Positions 45,215 to 57,312 of a stretch of DNA of 64,000 nucleotides are shown in pieces (positions within the stretch are counted from its first letter, which is position 1; each line of letters opens with the position of its first letter). Source of the stretch: Nymphaea colorata (lineage: Eukaryota > Streptophyta > Magnoliopsida > Nymphaeales > Nymphaeaceae); contig NC_045142.1 in assembly GCF_008831285.2 (NCBI RefSeq), positions 17,425,354-17,489,353 of the forward strand, written 5' to 3'. The notes below the pieces were generated by a model that saw only the letters and a list, made by a program, of their open reading frames with translations, had not been told where the DNA came from and did no database searches. A program made the position numbers and the translations under genes.

Positions 45215-46840
45215 GGCCTGAAGTAGCCAGTTTAAGCAATGGCTTTCAATTTTCCAGCAAAGGCTCCTTGGAAATCCAAACCTTCCTCCTTTTACTTAAT
45301 AATAAGTAATAATAATAATAATAATAAATCATATATTGTTATTATTAATTAAACTTGATCATGTGTCAGGATCATATATTGTTATTACATCTAATTTTTG
45401 GTATAAAATTGTCTCAGAAATCCGTTCACATCTGAATTTAGATTTCGTGGAAAGAAGGGAGATTCAGTTTGCTGTTATTTATAGAAATACCCGGATAAAA
45501 ATGTAGTTGCAGTTGTATTGTCATGAACTGAGATAACTAAAGAGGCGAGAAAGGGAAGTTCTTCTAGGGAAACTGGAAAATTCGTACAAGAAATATATAA
45601 TGAGTATTTACAATGTTTACGTAATTGTACAGTACTGGTTCACGATACACTTTCCTTTGATCTCTTAGGTTGCCAAACTTCAGAGCCTGAACAAGACTCA
45701 CCGGAATATTTTTATGAATATGGAAAGCTTCCTTGCGCCGGCAGCTTCTCCGACGTCACTACTACAACCGTTAATTCGATAGTAGACTAATTATGAATAG
45801 TGATTCTCAACATATATTAAATGAAACCTAATAATCCCCCAAAGAACATCAATTTCTTCACCTTTAAACTCTCTTCACTTAGCTCATACTGAAAAAAAAA
45901 CTTTTTGTAAAGACAGAAAATAGAAATGGAACAGTAAAAAGGTTATAAAGAACATTTTTTTTAACAAATTATCAAAATGTCCTTCCCTCCTTTACTGCCG
46001 ACAGTGTGCGCATGGCACACGTAACTTTCTCTTTTAACTGGTTATATGCAGAGGCATGTGCACCATTACATTGTGCACATATTTCATAGACGAGCGTTTA
46101 TATTATCATTTCTCTAAGATACTCACGCCCATATTCAAGATCATGTTAATCTCTTATCATGCGCTATAAGTCTATAACGAACTCATGTTAGCGATGGACC
46201 CTGCGCCATATATCTTCAGTTATTGAACGGAGGGATGCAAGGACATGTTGAAAATTTTCAAGAACAAGAGATCATGTTTGGAAAATTTGAAATGGAAAGC
46301 ATGAACTTGTAAAACAGCTGATAACTTGGGGACATTATGAAAAATTGTTGGTAAAATTTAAGTTTTTTTTTGCTTCGGCCTGCCCCAAATGCTTTCAACT
46401 AGCCCTGCATAGTAATCAGATTTGAACTTATTTCTAATGTTTAGGCTAATAACAACCAGCAGACATCAGATTGTGTTAGTAGATGTTGGAGGAGTGATAA
46501 GGTGACCTTCAATGTGTTACCATTCAGATCCATGTCCACATCCAATTAGGTAAACGATAACCTATCTTAAGTTGTGTAAATTTTTTGCTGACATAAAATA
46601 TATTATGTATTAAGATATAGATTAAAATTAGGTCAAGGAAGATGATATGGAAGAAGGGAGAAAGTTTATTAATATGGATGCTGTGTGAAGTAGATTTACC
46701 TTAGAAAAGCAAGAAACTATGGAGAAGCACATTATTTTCTTGGGTCGGATTAGAAGTTTCTGGGTGAGAGGCACTATTAATACAGTAAGGGACAACCAAT
46801 ATACCAATAGTGAAATTGCCATGTTATACAAATTTTTGCA
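45215..46840. other. Intergenic upstream of the minus-strand protease
   Basis: An (AAT)n tract lies at about 45299-45328. Otherwise AT-rich, with no gene recognised on either strand. Confidence 0.5.
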
Positions 46841-46844
46841 GTTC

Positions 46845-46995
46845 AGTGCCAAGGACGGAGGCAGTGTGGGCTACGTGTGGGTAATTGCCTACACAGATTC
46901 CAAGAAATTTCTTGTTTTTACTATAAAGTCTTCACTGATTGGGTCCTGTAGTTAATTTTTTTATAAAAAACGGGTCAACCAGACCCCTACTGAAA
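46845..46995 (+). repeat. Dispersed repeat end, GGACGGAGGCAG...GGTAATTGCCTACAC
   Basis: Shares the spaced words GGAGGCAG/GGAGCCAG and G(G/T)(G/A)CAATTGCC-type motif with 14985-15075 and 15755. After about 100 bp it reads CAACCAGACCCCTACTGAAACCC. The class of the element is unknown. Confidence 0.4.
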
Positions 46996-46999
46996 CCCA

Positions 47000-48720
47000 A
47001 AAGATTGGGGGATAATAATTGAAAAAAATAAAAGTGTCTTCACTGGAATTGTGTAGAAAACAATGGGACAACATCAAAATTCCCAAGACAGGTATAACTT
47101 ATAAGTGGCTCTTTGTCGACTTCTTTTTTATTTTCTTCTCTCATTTTATCTCTCCACACTCTCCTTAATCTTGTTCGTCCCTACTGTCCCCAGCCATCTG
47201 TAGTGATCGGCGAAACACACCGGAGCTTGTGCAGTGGCAGTAAAAACCCAACAACAACAGGTATTAATTTTTCTCTCCCTCTCCTCTTCAAGTTTCTTGT
47301 TCATTTCTTTCTCTGAGGGTGTTCTGATAAGAAACCGGGCCCCTCATTTTTTTGATCAGTTTTCCCTTTTCTCGTTTTTTTTCTTTTTTTTTTTTTGTTG
47401 CTGTACTAACTTTGGTAGGAGGAAAAGAAAAGGATTGAACAATTATTTGGTTGGCCAATTAAAAAGGAGAAAAAAAGACAAAGCGTCAAAGAGTTTTTTA
47501 TTTCCACATTATCCCTCTTTTCCTTTTTCTCATTTCTAAATCTATGTGCTATTTAGTCTTTCATTTCCTTTATATCCAAACAAGCTTTTTAATGAACTCT
47601 TTCGTTTCTTTTTCATTTCATTTCTTTCCCTTCCTTTTCCTTTTCCTCCCTTTCCATCCCTTCATTTTCCTCCAACCCAACAAAGCGTAAGCACTGCTGG
47701 AGTTCATTATTATGAAGAAATTCAACGCTATGGGGTTATCTTCTTCCTTAGTGAAACAGAGTTAGTAACAATGAACCCTCTTTTTTTTATTGATTTGTGC
47801 CCTTTCTCTTTTCTGTTGCGAAGGCTTTTTGTGGCACAAGAATCGCACCTCTGGTCCTAAAATATTACACACCATGTACTATATATAAATCAACGATTGC
47901 TTCAATGAAAATTTTTAATTTCAACATCAGGTCAAGAAGACTCCAAGCCCCAAATATGAGCTTGAATGCTCAAGATGTCTTACGTGTCTTATCATCATCT
48001 CGTTCAGGCATGGCTTGATGAGCGAAGGCACAAGGTGTGATCCTGACGAAATCCCCAGTCTAAACCATATTGTGGTTGGTAACCACTCCTAATTTGTCTT
48101 TCATTTTCACCTGTTATTCCTATCTCTATATAATCACATTGGCTGGTCATGTCAAAATGACAGAACCACGCTATTGTGGTTGTCATTTTATTCATTTTTT
48201 AGTAATGATATACAGATAAGTATATTGATCAATTAGAGCTGACTTACCCCATTAATGGTACAAGTCCCATACCCATATTAAGAAAATCCTTCATTTTCTA
48301 CCTAGCTACCACTTTTATTTTCATCTTCATCATCATCAACATCGTCTTATTGCAGCTATTTTTACTTACCTTTGTGAGATTTTATGTTTCATAACATTTA
48401 AAATTACTTTTTACATGTAGCAAACACTAAGGTTGCCATTATTGTACCAAAACATACGCCATGCCTTAAGATTGTAACCTATACTAATTTCAATAGGCAA
48501 CATCGACAAGTTCATATTAAGAGATTGTAAAGTGGTCATTTTATTAATGAAAAAAAAATGTTTAATTTCAAGATCTGTTAGAAAAGGTAATCATCCTATT
48601 AATTAATCAATTTTTGCATTTAGAAGATTAGGCTCCAAGTGCTCATCATTGGGAGTGGTATAGAAAATTTGAGCAAGAATAAATGGCAATGCTTTAAAAT
48701 GTAAAAGATTATATGAAACC
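47000..48720. other. Intergenic, pyrimidine-rich, no gene recognised
   Basis: The plus strand at 47110-47700 is strikingly rich in T and C (CTTTTTCTC, TTTCCTT words), like an untranslated leader or decayed LTR, but no coding frame follows. A 63-codon minus-strand frame at 48195-48004 has no recognisable domain. Confidence 0.4.
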
Positions 48721-48725
48721 TAAAA

Positions 48726-48864
48726 ATTTATCGAGTTTAATCGAGTTGAGTTAATGTAACTTGAACTCTACTTGTTTACATGCTGGAGCTGAACTGTTTT
48801 AACAAATGAGCCAAGCTCAAGTCGAGACTCGAGCTTGAGTTGGCTTGACTAGTGTACAACCCTA
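48726..48864. repeat. CGAGTT/ACTCGAG-rich transposon end fragment (second copy)
   Basis: Words AATCGAGTTGAG, CAAGTCGAGACTCGAGCTTGAG and the end TTGACTAGTGTACAACCCTATC parallel the stretch at 4249-4392. Confidence 0.5.
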
Positions 48865-48939
48865 TCCACTTGGACACACACAAATGGGCTTGTCCCCTGA
48901 AGGTGAACATCTTGGAAGTAGGAGGCTTCCACCTAAGGA

Positions 48940-49792
48940 TGCGATGAATATATCTGACTTGAATCGGATATCTAACAGAATTGTTTCGAAAAAATCAGAC
49001 GAAGAAAACGGCTCAGATTTAAGAAACAACATTCAATCAAATTCAGATTTAGATATACATAAATATTCGATTGGATTCAAATTTGGATTTAGTTTTAAAT
49101 AAAAATCCTGTATTCAATGCTCCTACATTATGAAAATCAACCAGATTTGGATTCAGACTCATATATGAATTTAAAAATCAGATTCAGATTTTGAAATCTG
49201 ATTTGGTTTCAAATTTGAATATGACATTTCTTTCATTCATATTCGAATCCAGGTTTGAATCCAAGTATATGAATATCTGAAAAAGCAGATACAATTAATA
49301 GGAGAACAATTCTCCATCCCACTTAGTTTAACAGTTTTACGCTTAGTTTTTTTTTAATTAAACTGTAAAAAAAGTAAGGTATATATGTTTTCCCAATCTC
49401 TACGTGCGATCTCAATGTATTTAAATCTAAAAATCCACTCCAATACTGTTTTCAATGTTAACAAAGATTGCTTCACAAATTAAATGAGAAAGATAAGAGA
49501 TAACTCGTTTTGAAGAACACCAAATGTCCTCAACTTTTCCTTCTCTTTTTCAAACAAGCACTTGATCTCATAAAAAATATTAAAATCATCCAAATGTTTA
49601 AATTATCCCTTCAAATTGAAAATATTATCAACTAAATAGAATTAAAAAAGGAAAAACTGCTAATTAATGACTCCGGTACAACTCCAAAATTATCTAGATC
49701 AAGATTGTGGGGATTAAGGAATTTTTTTTTCATATCCAATTTTCTTGAAACGATCCAATCCTTCGTTTAAATCGAATATATTGACATTCCTA
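48940..49792. repeat. TAGGGATGTCAAT-family sequence, interrupted
   Basis: At 48940-49300 the DNA is made of ATTCAGATTT / ATTTGGATT / GAATCCAGG words as inside the MITEs at 11712 and 18779. A matching right end, ATATTGACATTCCTA, occurs only at 49778-49792, after about 430 bp of unrelated sequence (49305-49735). Either a later insertion split the element or two fragments lie side by side. No left terminus was found. Confidence 0.35.
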
Positions 49793-50007
49793 TGCATAAA
49801 AATGTACAATGATCGATAGCTAAACAAAAAGAGGATCTCTTTTACAGAGATAAAAAAATCGCATGGGTCGAGCCGGTGCGGCTTTTCCATCCACAGTCAC
49901 AAACACAGATTTCATTAAAAAAAATATTCACAAGGATACAATATTGCAATTTTAAAAAATATAATTAAAAGGTTTAAAGGTAATACATGAAAGTTGGCAC
50001 CAATGAA

Positions 50008-50236
50008 TAGGGCTGGCCCCCTGGCTGGCCTACCAACAAGGGCCCGAGACCTAGCCTGGTACGGGCCCAGGTCCGTAAGAAAACCCAGTCCCGGGCCCAA
50101 TGGGCTGGCTGGGGTCAGCCTGGCCCGATCTGGCTCATTAAGAATTAAAAATATTTTTTTTTATTTTTTATTTTAATAATATAGACCGATCCGGGCCCGG
50201 TTGTACAAGGTCGGGCCAGCCCGACGCCGACCCCTA
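50008..50236. mobile_element. 229-bp GGGCC-rich MITE related to the large hAT element
   Basis: Opens TAGGGCTGGCCCC and closes GGCCAGCCCGACGCCGACCCCTA, so the ends are approximately inverted. The first nine bases equal those of the 5.45-kb hAT transposon at 52146. The interior alternates GGGCCC/CTGGCC words with an AT-rich centre. A clear 8-bp duplication was not found. Confidence 0.45.
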
Positions 50237-50346
50237 CCCTGAAGCAACCACAGGAACAAATTGTTGTGCCGATACGAATCAGAACGGCCGACTAGGGACA
50301 AATTGTTGCTCCACCACTTTCATGAAATATTTTTAGAAGTTGTGAA

Positions 50347-50747
50347 TGTTCCCCTGTGTCTAGAGTCTGTACAGTCTTTTCCTTACGTTGAGTCTTGGTG
50401 TAAGCTTGTATGTTCACTTGTGTCGGAGTACCCTCCCAAAACGGCCCCAAGTGTAATATTGGGATTCCTTGTTTTGGATGGTCGGCATGGGAATTCTGTA
50501 AGTGGCTTCGGTCATCTTTTGTAAGTAAAGTGTAAAAGCTTACTTGCTTTTCCTCGTGATGTACTCATCTTTCTGAAGTGAATATATTACGAGTTTCTTT
50601 CCACACTCTGTGTACTTTGTGTTCAAAGTTTTCAAAGTTTTCAAAAAGCGTTCAAGTGATCTGCGCCCACTTGAACGAGGCGAAGGCTTGCGGCTTACTG
50701 GTGAGAGTTTGCCTCGCCGCACGGTCCGGAGTAGTCGGCCCGTGACA
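50347..50747 (+). repeat. Gypsy 5' LTR
   Basis: 401 bp, starting TGTTCCCCTG and ending CCGTGACA. Compared by eye with the 3' LTR (392 bp) it differs at about 19 positions plus one 9-bp tandem duplication of TTTTCAAAG near 50625-50645, which accounts for the whole length difference. Roughly 5 percent divergence points to an old but not ancient insertion. Confidence 0.95.
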
Positions 50748-50749
50748 AC

Positions 50750-50762
50750 TGGTATGAGAGCC
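50750..50762 (+). other. Gypsy primer binding site
   Basis: TGGTATGAGAGCC lies two bases after the 5' LTR and differs at one base from the initiator-methionine-tRNA site TGGTATCAGAGCC. Confidence 0.88.
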
Positions 50763-50843
50763 CAGATTCTGTTCAATCTGGGGAAGCGATCAGAGAGTCG
50801 GTGTAGAGCGTCGTGCCGACTTGCAGCTGTCGAAGAGAGTGCC

Positions 50844-52145
50844 ATGGCATCACAATACAATCTGCGAGGTGCCAAAGGCAAGGAGAGCGAGCCCGGCCCA
50901 TGACCAGGGAAACCTGGAGGAGACTGTGAATAGGTTGGTCGCAGATGTGGCCACCCATGAGGAAGCCCTTGGCTTTGCTGCCGAGACCTTTGAGGGATTC
51001 AAGGAGGATATGAAGTTGATGCGGGAACAGATGGCCGAGTTAGTGGCCATGAACTGATCGCTCTCCGACTTGGTGAAGACCCTGCAGGACGAAGTCGTGG
51101 GACTTCAGGTTTCAAACCAGAGACTACTACGTATGAACTTAGCTAGTAGTAGTCAAGAAAGGACCAGTAGGGTCGACGTCCAACGTCCGGTGAAGTACAG
51201 TGGTAGCCGAGATGCAATGATGATTGACAATTTTCTGTTCCAAGTGGACTACTATCTGGACTTGCAGAACATAGTAGAAGAAGATCTGAAGATCAAGACC
51301 GTAGCGATGTTGCTAGAGGGAGACGTTGTGGCTTGGTGGAGGTGGAAGATGCTAGACATTGAGAATGGGCATTGCACGATTACTACCTTCGACGTCTTCC
51401 GTAAGCAGTTGAAGGGGTACTTTATGCCCGTGAACGCCGAAAGACATGTTTATAGGTTGGTTGCAAACCTGAAGCAGACTGGTGCCTTAAGAGATTATAT
51501 CAGGTCTTACCAAAAAGTTATGTTGGACGTGCCTATGATGACAGAAAAAGATAAACTTCATTGGTTCATCATAGGGCTCCAATCTTGGGCCCAAGCCGAC
51601 GTGGAGAGATCGAATCCAGAGACTTTGGAACAGGCATATGTGGCAGCCGAGCGTTTGGCCGATACCCAACGCACAAGCTGCACAGATACCTTCAGGTCTA
51701 TGAAGGACTCTGACCACAGCGGTAAGAGGGAGGAACGGTGCGACAACAGAAATGAATCGTCGACCCAGAAGCCAGTCGAGAGAAAACCCTTTTTTCATAG
51801 AGACAACAATGGGCCGCCAAGAGAAGTGAATTGCTGAGTCTGCGGAGGAAGGCACTATACGCGTGTATGTCCGAAACGGGTGAGACCTACCAAACAGGCT
51901 AACGCTGCGAGGGCCACCGAAGGCAGGACTGAAGAAGCGGAAGGATCTAGGATTGGTGCACTTCAGCTCCTCAACTCAGTGAAACGTGAAGAGAAAGCTA
52001 AGGTGACAACGACACCTTCCAAGGAACTCATGTACATTCAGAATCTGGTGAATGGAAAGCCTATGATGGCTATGATAGATACGGGTGCCACATATAATTT
52101 CGTCTCAGTTGTGGAGGAAAAGAGATTAGGCCTCACCCTTGAGAG
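50844..52145 (+). pseudogene. Gypsy gag and protease N-terminal part, broken
   Basis: A start codon at 50844 opens MASQYNLRG, but the frame hits a stop at 50901-50903 and coding continues in another frame. There is a further in-frame stop near 51057. The main gag body at 51070-51837 shows the retrotransposon capsid region (VKYSGSRDAMMIDNFLFQVDYYL, LEGDVVAWW, FRKQLKGYF). The zinc knuckle at about 51834-51872 is C-stop-VCGGRHYTRVC, so a stop replaces one spacer residue. The pepsin-like protease follows, with active-site motif MIDTGA at about 52071. The frame is cut at 52145 by the hAT transposon. The element's protein would package and process its own RNA; this copy cannot. Confidence 0.9.
52138..52145 (+). 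repeat. hAT target-site duplication, left copy (CTTGAGAG)
   Basis: CTTGAGAG is repeated exactly at 57598-57605. Eight bases is the length made by hAT transposases. Confidence 0.95.
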
Positions 52146-52206
52146 TAGGGCTGGGCATCGGGCCGGCCCGACCCGATAAAAATGTGAAAATGAAGCCCAA
52201 AAAATG

Positions 52207-52310
52207 AAACGGGTCGGCCCGAGGCCCGACCCGTTTCTAAACGGGTCGGCCCGAGGCCCGACCCGTTTCTAAACGGGTCGGCCCGAGGCCCGACCCGTTT
52301 CTAAACGGGC
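52207..52310. repeat. Three tandem near-palindromic 32-bp repeats in the hAT left end
   Basis: AAACGGGTCGG...CCGACCCGTTT starts at 52207, 52239 and 52271, with a fourth partial start at 52303. Each unit is nearly its own reverse complement, so each can form a hairpin of about 11 bp stem or bind a dimeric protein. A role as transposase binding sites is inference. Confidence 0.9.
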
Positions 52311-53429
52311 CGGGCCCATGTCATATCGGGCCTCGGGCTTCCGTCAAGGCCCGGCCTGGCCCGATTAATAACGGGCCGGGCGGGCTGAGTTGCGCTTTGG
52401 GCGGGCCGGACCGAGATTTTTTGGGGCCAGGCTTGTTTCTCAAACCTGTTTCTCGGCTCAGTTTGCTTCTATAATCACCATGTAACCAATAATTTTTTAC
52501 AAGATGGTAGTTTCATATGATTTTTGAAGCAAATAACAGCCATTTATCCCAAACATAGATACATCCTACAGGGCACCACATTACATAAACTCTCCCAATG
52601 TAAAAATAACAGTCCTTCATTGTAAGAAACCTTACACAGTTACATGGGCGTGGAGTACAAACTCATGAAGTATTTTAAAGCTCCACAAAATCAAGAACAT
52701 AATAGCATCTAAGTTTAGAACCCAAGTACAAAGCAAAGCAGACTTAGTATAAAAGAAATCCATAGAAGTTGCACTTGTTTTCCAATAGTGTCAAAGTACA
52801 TGATTGAACATTGTATCTCCATATTAGTGATGATACCAGCTATCCAAACAGCACATGATATCTTCCTTTCCAAACTTACAAGATCCAAAACCACCTTAAC
52901 AACCATGGCAGGAAAAGAGTACAAATCCCACCCACATAGCATGCTACATATATATTAAGAGGGCTGAGCAAACAAGAGCAACATTTGCATTGTCTTCCCA
53001 TTGAGCAAAATCTAATCAATCTTTGTTATGTGACATCTTTTGCCTTCATATGTGTTTTCACTGTAACAACCACACCCATTGCATTTGCATGAGAAAGCAA
53101 AGAGAGAAAGAGAGACAATAAGATTGATTTGATATGGTGCAACACTATGCTTATAGCATAAGAAACCAACCTGTGTGTGCATGTGTGTCAAAGAGATTTT
53201 ATAAAATGTCAAAGAAATGTTTTACCACAATGAAATATAATTCATGCTAATTCATCACCAGAAGATTCTACCTTTTCTTCAAAACTACAAAAAACACATC
53301 ACCACAAGCAAACTACAATGTTAGTATATCATGAAAAACAAAAAAAATGATTAAAATTCAACATTAAACAATGAACATCTTACGTTTCACATGAGATATC
53401 TTCATCACGAATCCAAATCTGTGTGCAAA

Positions 53430-55348
53430 CTAGTGCTTCAACGGTTTCAGGAGTGGTTGAACATCGATAATCATTAATGATTCTTCCAGCTGTACTGAAT
53501 GCAGACTCAGATGCAACTGTGGATATAGGACTGCCATGATATCTCGAGCCATTTTGGATAAAACTCTATATTTACTTTTATTTGCCTTCCACCCAGATAA
53601 TATATTGAAGTCTTCATTAGGCCGAGATCGTTCTATTGGATCAGTTAAATATGCTTCCAGATCTGTGCGAGGTACTTGAGAAGATGCAGAACTCATGTAA
53701 TATGTGAAGAAGGCATCTCTTGAAAAAGTTGAAGCCATCTCTTCTTCAAAATCAACAATGACGTTGTTTGCATTTTCATTTTCTTCATTGTCTGTACTAT
53801 ACACGTTTTTGTACTCAGCATACAATCCATGAAGACTGCTCTCTATTTTTTCATATTGTACCATTGCATCAATTTCGTTTAGACTCAAGCGCATACTTCA
53901 AATATCCCAGTTTGGATCTAGGATCTAAGACAAATGCAATTCTAAAAAGGACATTGTAGTAATTTTTTCAATATTTATCAAACTTTTCTTGCATTTTGTA
54001 TGCTAATGACCTTATATAATGATTGTCTGCCAAACGATTTTGACGCAAATGGTTGCGTACCTTCTATATTTTTTTAAAAACCACATTAGCTGTTACGTTT
54101 CTAGTGGCAGAAAATATATTTGTAACATTATAGAATAACTTCAAAAACTGGCACAAGGTAGTTGCATAAGACCATTTATCATCAGAAGGTAAATTTGTAT
54201 AATTGGGATCTATACAAGCTAAATGTTGAAATGCATCTTTGTAGAACAATGCATCTCTCAACATAACATATGTAGAGTTCCATCGAGTTGGAACATCATA
54301 AGTTAATTTCTTTGTACCAATCAAGCCCATTGTTCTTATACAATCCTTAAAGGAATATAACCGCTTTGGTGATCCCTTTACATATTTAACACTTTCACGA
54401 ATCTTTGAAATTGTATCATGCAGATCCTACAAACCATCTTGAACTATAAGATTTAGAATATGCACCACAACGAATATGCAAATGTTGCCCCTGCATTGGA
54501 ATAAGATTTCTTCTTCCTAAGTTCCTTTTCAGTGTAGTTATTGCACTATCATTCGTCGAACAATTGTCGGTTGTAATAGAAAATAACTTTGATTGAATGT
54601 TCTATTTAGAGATGCATTCTAATAAAGCCTCACACAAACTATTTGCATTATGTGGTGGAGGCACATGTACAAAACTGAACATGTGAGCATGCAACTTCCA
54701 ATATATATCAACTTATTGTCTTGTCACGCATAGATAACCCAATGTCTGCTGTGAAGTCTACATATCAAATGTCAATGAAACTCGCTGCGTAGAATCATTT
54801 ATAAATCCTTCAAGTCGGGCTTTCTCAGCCTTGTACATTGACATAATTTCTCTTTTCAAAGTTCTTCTAGAAAATGGAACGAACTTATGGTTGCAAGTTT
54901 GAAGAAGTTTGTTATGATATTTATATTCTGCCAAATTGAACGAAAGCTCATGTGCTATTACACACTTTGACATCAATTTTCTTATAGATTCCATGTCAAA
55001 TTTTTGTATACCTATAGAAGTTGCACCAGAGTCATTAACTGCAAGTGATAAAGTTCTTTGTTTTCCTTCATTGATTTGCCTATTTAAACAAGATTTCATA
55101 TGTCGACTTAAATGGCTAGTTCCATGAGCACTGCTTGCTTTCAGTCGTTCTCCACAATGTTTCAATTTGGCAAACTCTTCTCCTTTATATGTAACCAATA
55201 TAAAATCAATCCATACTTTTGAAGTCCTTTTTCTCTTGGAGACAGCTTCTCTCTCGGTAAATGATTCGACTGATTCCATATTAGAAGTTGGACAATATTC
55301 TTTATCAGAAGAACCAGGCGACATAACTGACATAAGTTGAAATGACAC
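53430..55348 (-). pseudogene. BED-hAT transposase (RICESLEEPER/DAYSLEEPER-like), broken
   Basis: Starts near 55325 just after a splice-acceptor-like TTATGTCAG. The BED finger lies at about 55200-55085: the usual CKHC appears as LKHC, so the first zinc ligand is lost, while GTSHLSRHMKSC is kept. The middle part continues to 54758 and, through several stops, to 54330, with HILNLIVQDGL and IRESVKYVKGSPKR around 54470-54340. DVPTRWNSTYVML is at about 54300-54260. The C-terminal part is at 53894-53430, with LEAYLTDPIERSRPNEDFNILSGWKANKSKYRVLSKMARDIMAV-type dimerisation sequence (the DILAVP..SESAFSTGGR block that normally follows is disrupted). Multiple stops and frame breaks make it non-functional; domain order and family are clear. 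Confidence 0.9.
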
Positions 55349-55349
55349 A

Positions 55350-57090
55350 TGTAAATAGCCAAAACCATAACATAATAAAGACCAACATCATTGAGGATAG
55401 ATGGTAATAACATAATAAAACCAAAAAAGGCAGAGCAGGCATATGCACACTGGTTGGGAGAGTAGAGTAACAAGAATTCACTCTTATGCAGGCATATGTA
55501 CAGAAAACTTATCATAAATACATATATTTTTATGCCCGTACCAAATTTACATAAAAGTTTCACATATCCTATTCCATGAAATAGATATTTGATTTTGTGA
55601 CCACATCATATAGCACATGACAAGTCCAAGTAGAACTGGCCACATCACCATGAGCCACGAGTTACTTCCCATACATACACAAAACTGAGTAGCATTTTCC
55701 ATTCATAACTCATGCTAAGTAAGAGAAGATTAACTAACCTCCACTTCAGCAGGACAGGATGCAAGAAGCTGAAGCACTTTCTCCAAAAATTCACCAGTAA
55801 TTTCTGAGACTAGAACTGCAAGTCTAGATGACAGCCAAGTGGTATATCTATGAAAAAACATTTAATTAAAACAGGCGTCTCAGACTCGGACCACTTTAAA
55901 ACAACAGCATCATTATAAAAATTGATATAAGAAGAAACCTTGATACAAACTGCAGTAAAAAAATTCAGCATCACAAACCAACAATCATAGTATGGATTAT
56001 TCTCAAATAGTTTAAGAGTTGCTTGTCATATTTTTTAAACTCTTCCTTTCTTAATTAGATTAGTTAAGCAAAATATTCTGGTTTTCAAAAGGGTTTAATT
56101 CGTGTGTTTATTTAGAATTTTTCCTGAGATCAATATTAGGCCAAAAGGGCACATATACATTGTCAGAAAGAGATGGTACACTGTGCAAATCATATTCAGA
56201 AAATCTCCATTGCAAAAACTGCTGCCACATCAGACCTTATCCCTGTTATTTTTCTGTAACCAATCATCCATCAGGCATCATCAATATCAAATCCAAGGGC
56301 ATCCCCATTCATCAACAAGTGCCTTTTTTTATTTATCATGCCATGCTCTGTCCAGTATATGGAATTTGAAGCAAGAAAAAGATAGACCTTTGCCAATTCG
56401 GTGAAAGAGAGTACTTGCGTGTGGCATCATCTAGAAAAAGTCTGGCCATTCTAAGGAAAGCATTACAGGATTTAATCTACATCAGTTACATTTTAGATAT
56501 TTTGCGACTTTTTTCCCACCACAGTAATAGAATTTACAAAACTCTACTATTGGTTGCTATGCATTTCTTTGGTAATACTGAATCTCATACACCAAAGAGA
56601 AAAGGACCACAACTGCAAAGCCAGTTCTCTCAGACAACTTACCAAACAGGTAATGGGCACAGTATAAGGACACCTCCAGACTAGACATCGAACAAAGAGA
56701 AAAAACACACAAGACAAAACTAAACCGAATTAAGATGCAAAACAAGACAAAACTATCAAGCAGAGCAGACAAGTTTATGACGAATACTAAATGCCATTTG
56801 ATGGAATGACCTCAAAAGAAAAGAAACAAACGACACCCAGTCTTTGTCCGAGATGATAACGAAGAGGAGATGGAGATAAGTGAACCTGAACAGGAAGAGC
56901 CAGTACAAACCTCAAAACGTGTGGTTTCTGACGGGATCACGTGGACTTCGATCCGAACTCGAGGCTCTCCGTTGGCCTGAAAGCTTCGTGTTCTCCTCTT
57001 AATTGGGACTGTTCTAGCGTGATTCCAATAGATTCTCGCCTCTTTTGATGCTGAGCAGCTATTTAATTAATATGCTATACAATTACAAAA
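55350..57090 (-). other. hAT 5' region between terminus and transposase
   Basis: About 1.7 kb without a transposase domain. It holds an exon-like segment at 55850-55741 and a possible leader around 57000-56880 that ends in a donor-like GAG|GTTTGT. The rest is AT-rich; open frames at 56102-56404 and 56415-56684 (plus) show no recognisable domain. Confidence 0.45.
55741..55850 (-). other. Exon-like segment inside the hAT element
   Basis: On the minus strand a stretch bounded by TTTTTTCATAG (acceptor) and GAG|GTTAGT (donor) is open for about 36 codons, including WLSSRLAVLVSEITGEFLEK and LQLLASCPAEVE. Composition is protein-like (amphipathic helices). It is not part of any transposase domain I know. 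It may be a leader exon of the transposase gene or a fragment of a host gene carried by the transposon. I do not recognise the parent. Confidence 0.4.
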
Positions 57091-57171
57091 CCATCAATAA
57101 ATCAAATTGAGTTCATCCCTAGAAACACAATGGGGGAAAGCCAAAGATAACGCAACCAAAACTGTGACAGT

Positions 57172-57312
57172 CGACTGGGAGGACCGAAGGAGGCAGCCGA
57201 TGGGCGACGGCAACTGGGAGGACCGGTCACCAGAGGAGGCAGCCGATGGGCGACGGTGACGGCGACTGCGACTGGGAGGACCGGTCACTAGAGGAGACAG
57301 CCGTTGGGCAAC
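57172..57312. repeat. Tandem repeat in the hAT right arm, about 39-58 bp units x3
   Basis: CTGGGAGGACCG starts units at about 57175, 57214 and 57272; each contains AGGAGGCAGCCGATGGGCGACGG or a close variant. The unit length varies through an extra GGTCACCAGAGG block and a GGCGACTGCGA block. Confidence 0.8.

Noticed and set aside
45150-45239. Upstream start at 45239 for the second aspartic protease
   Set aside because: It would place 30 unrelated residues before a perfect signal peptide and put the start before the TATA box; the ATG at 45149 has the stronger context.
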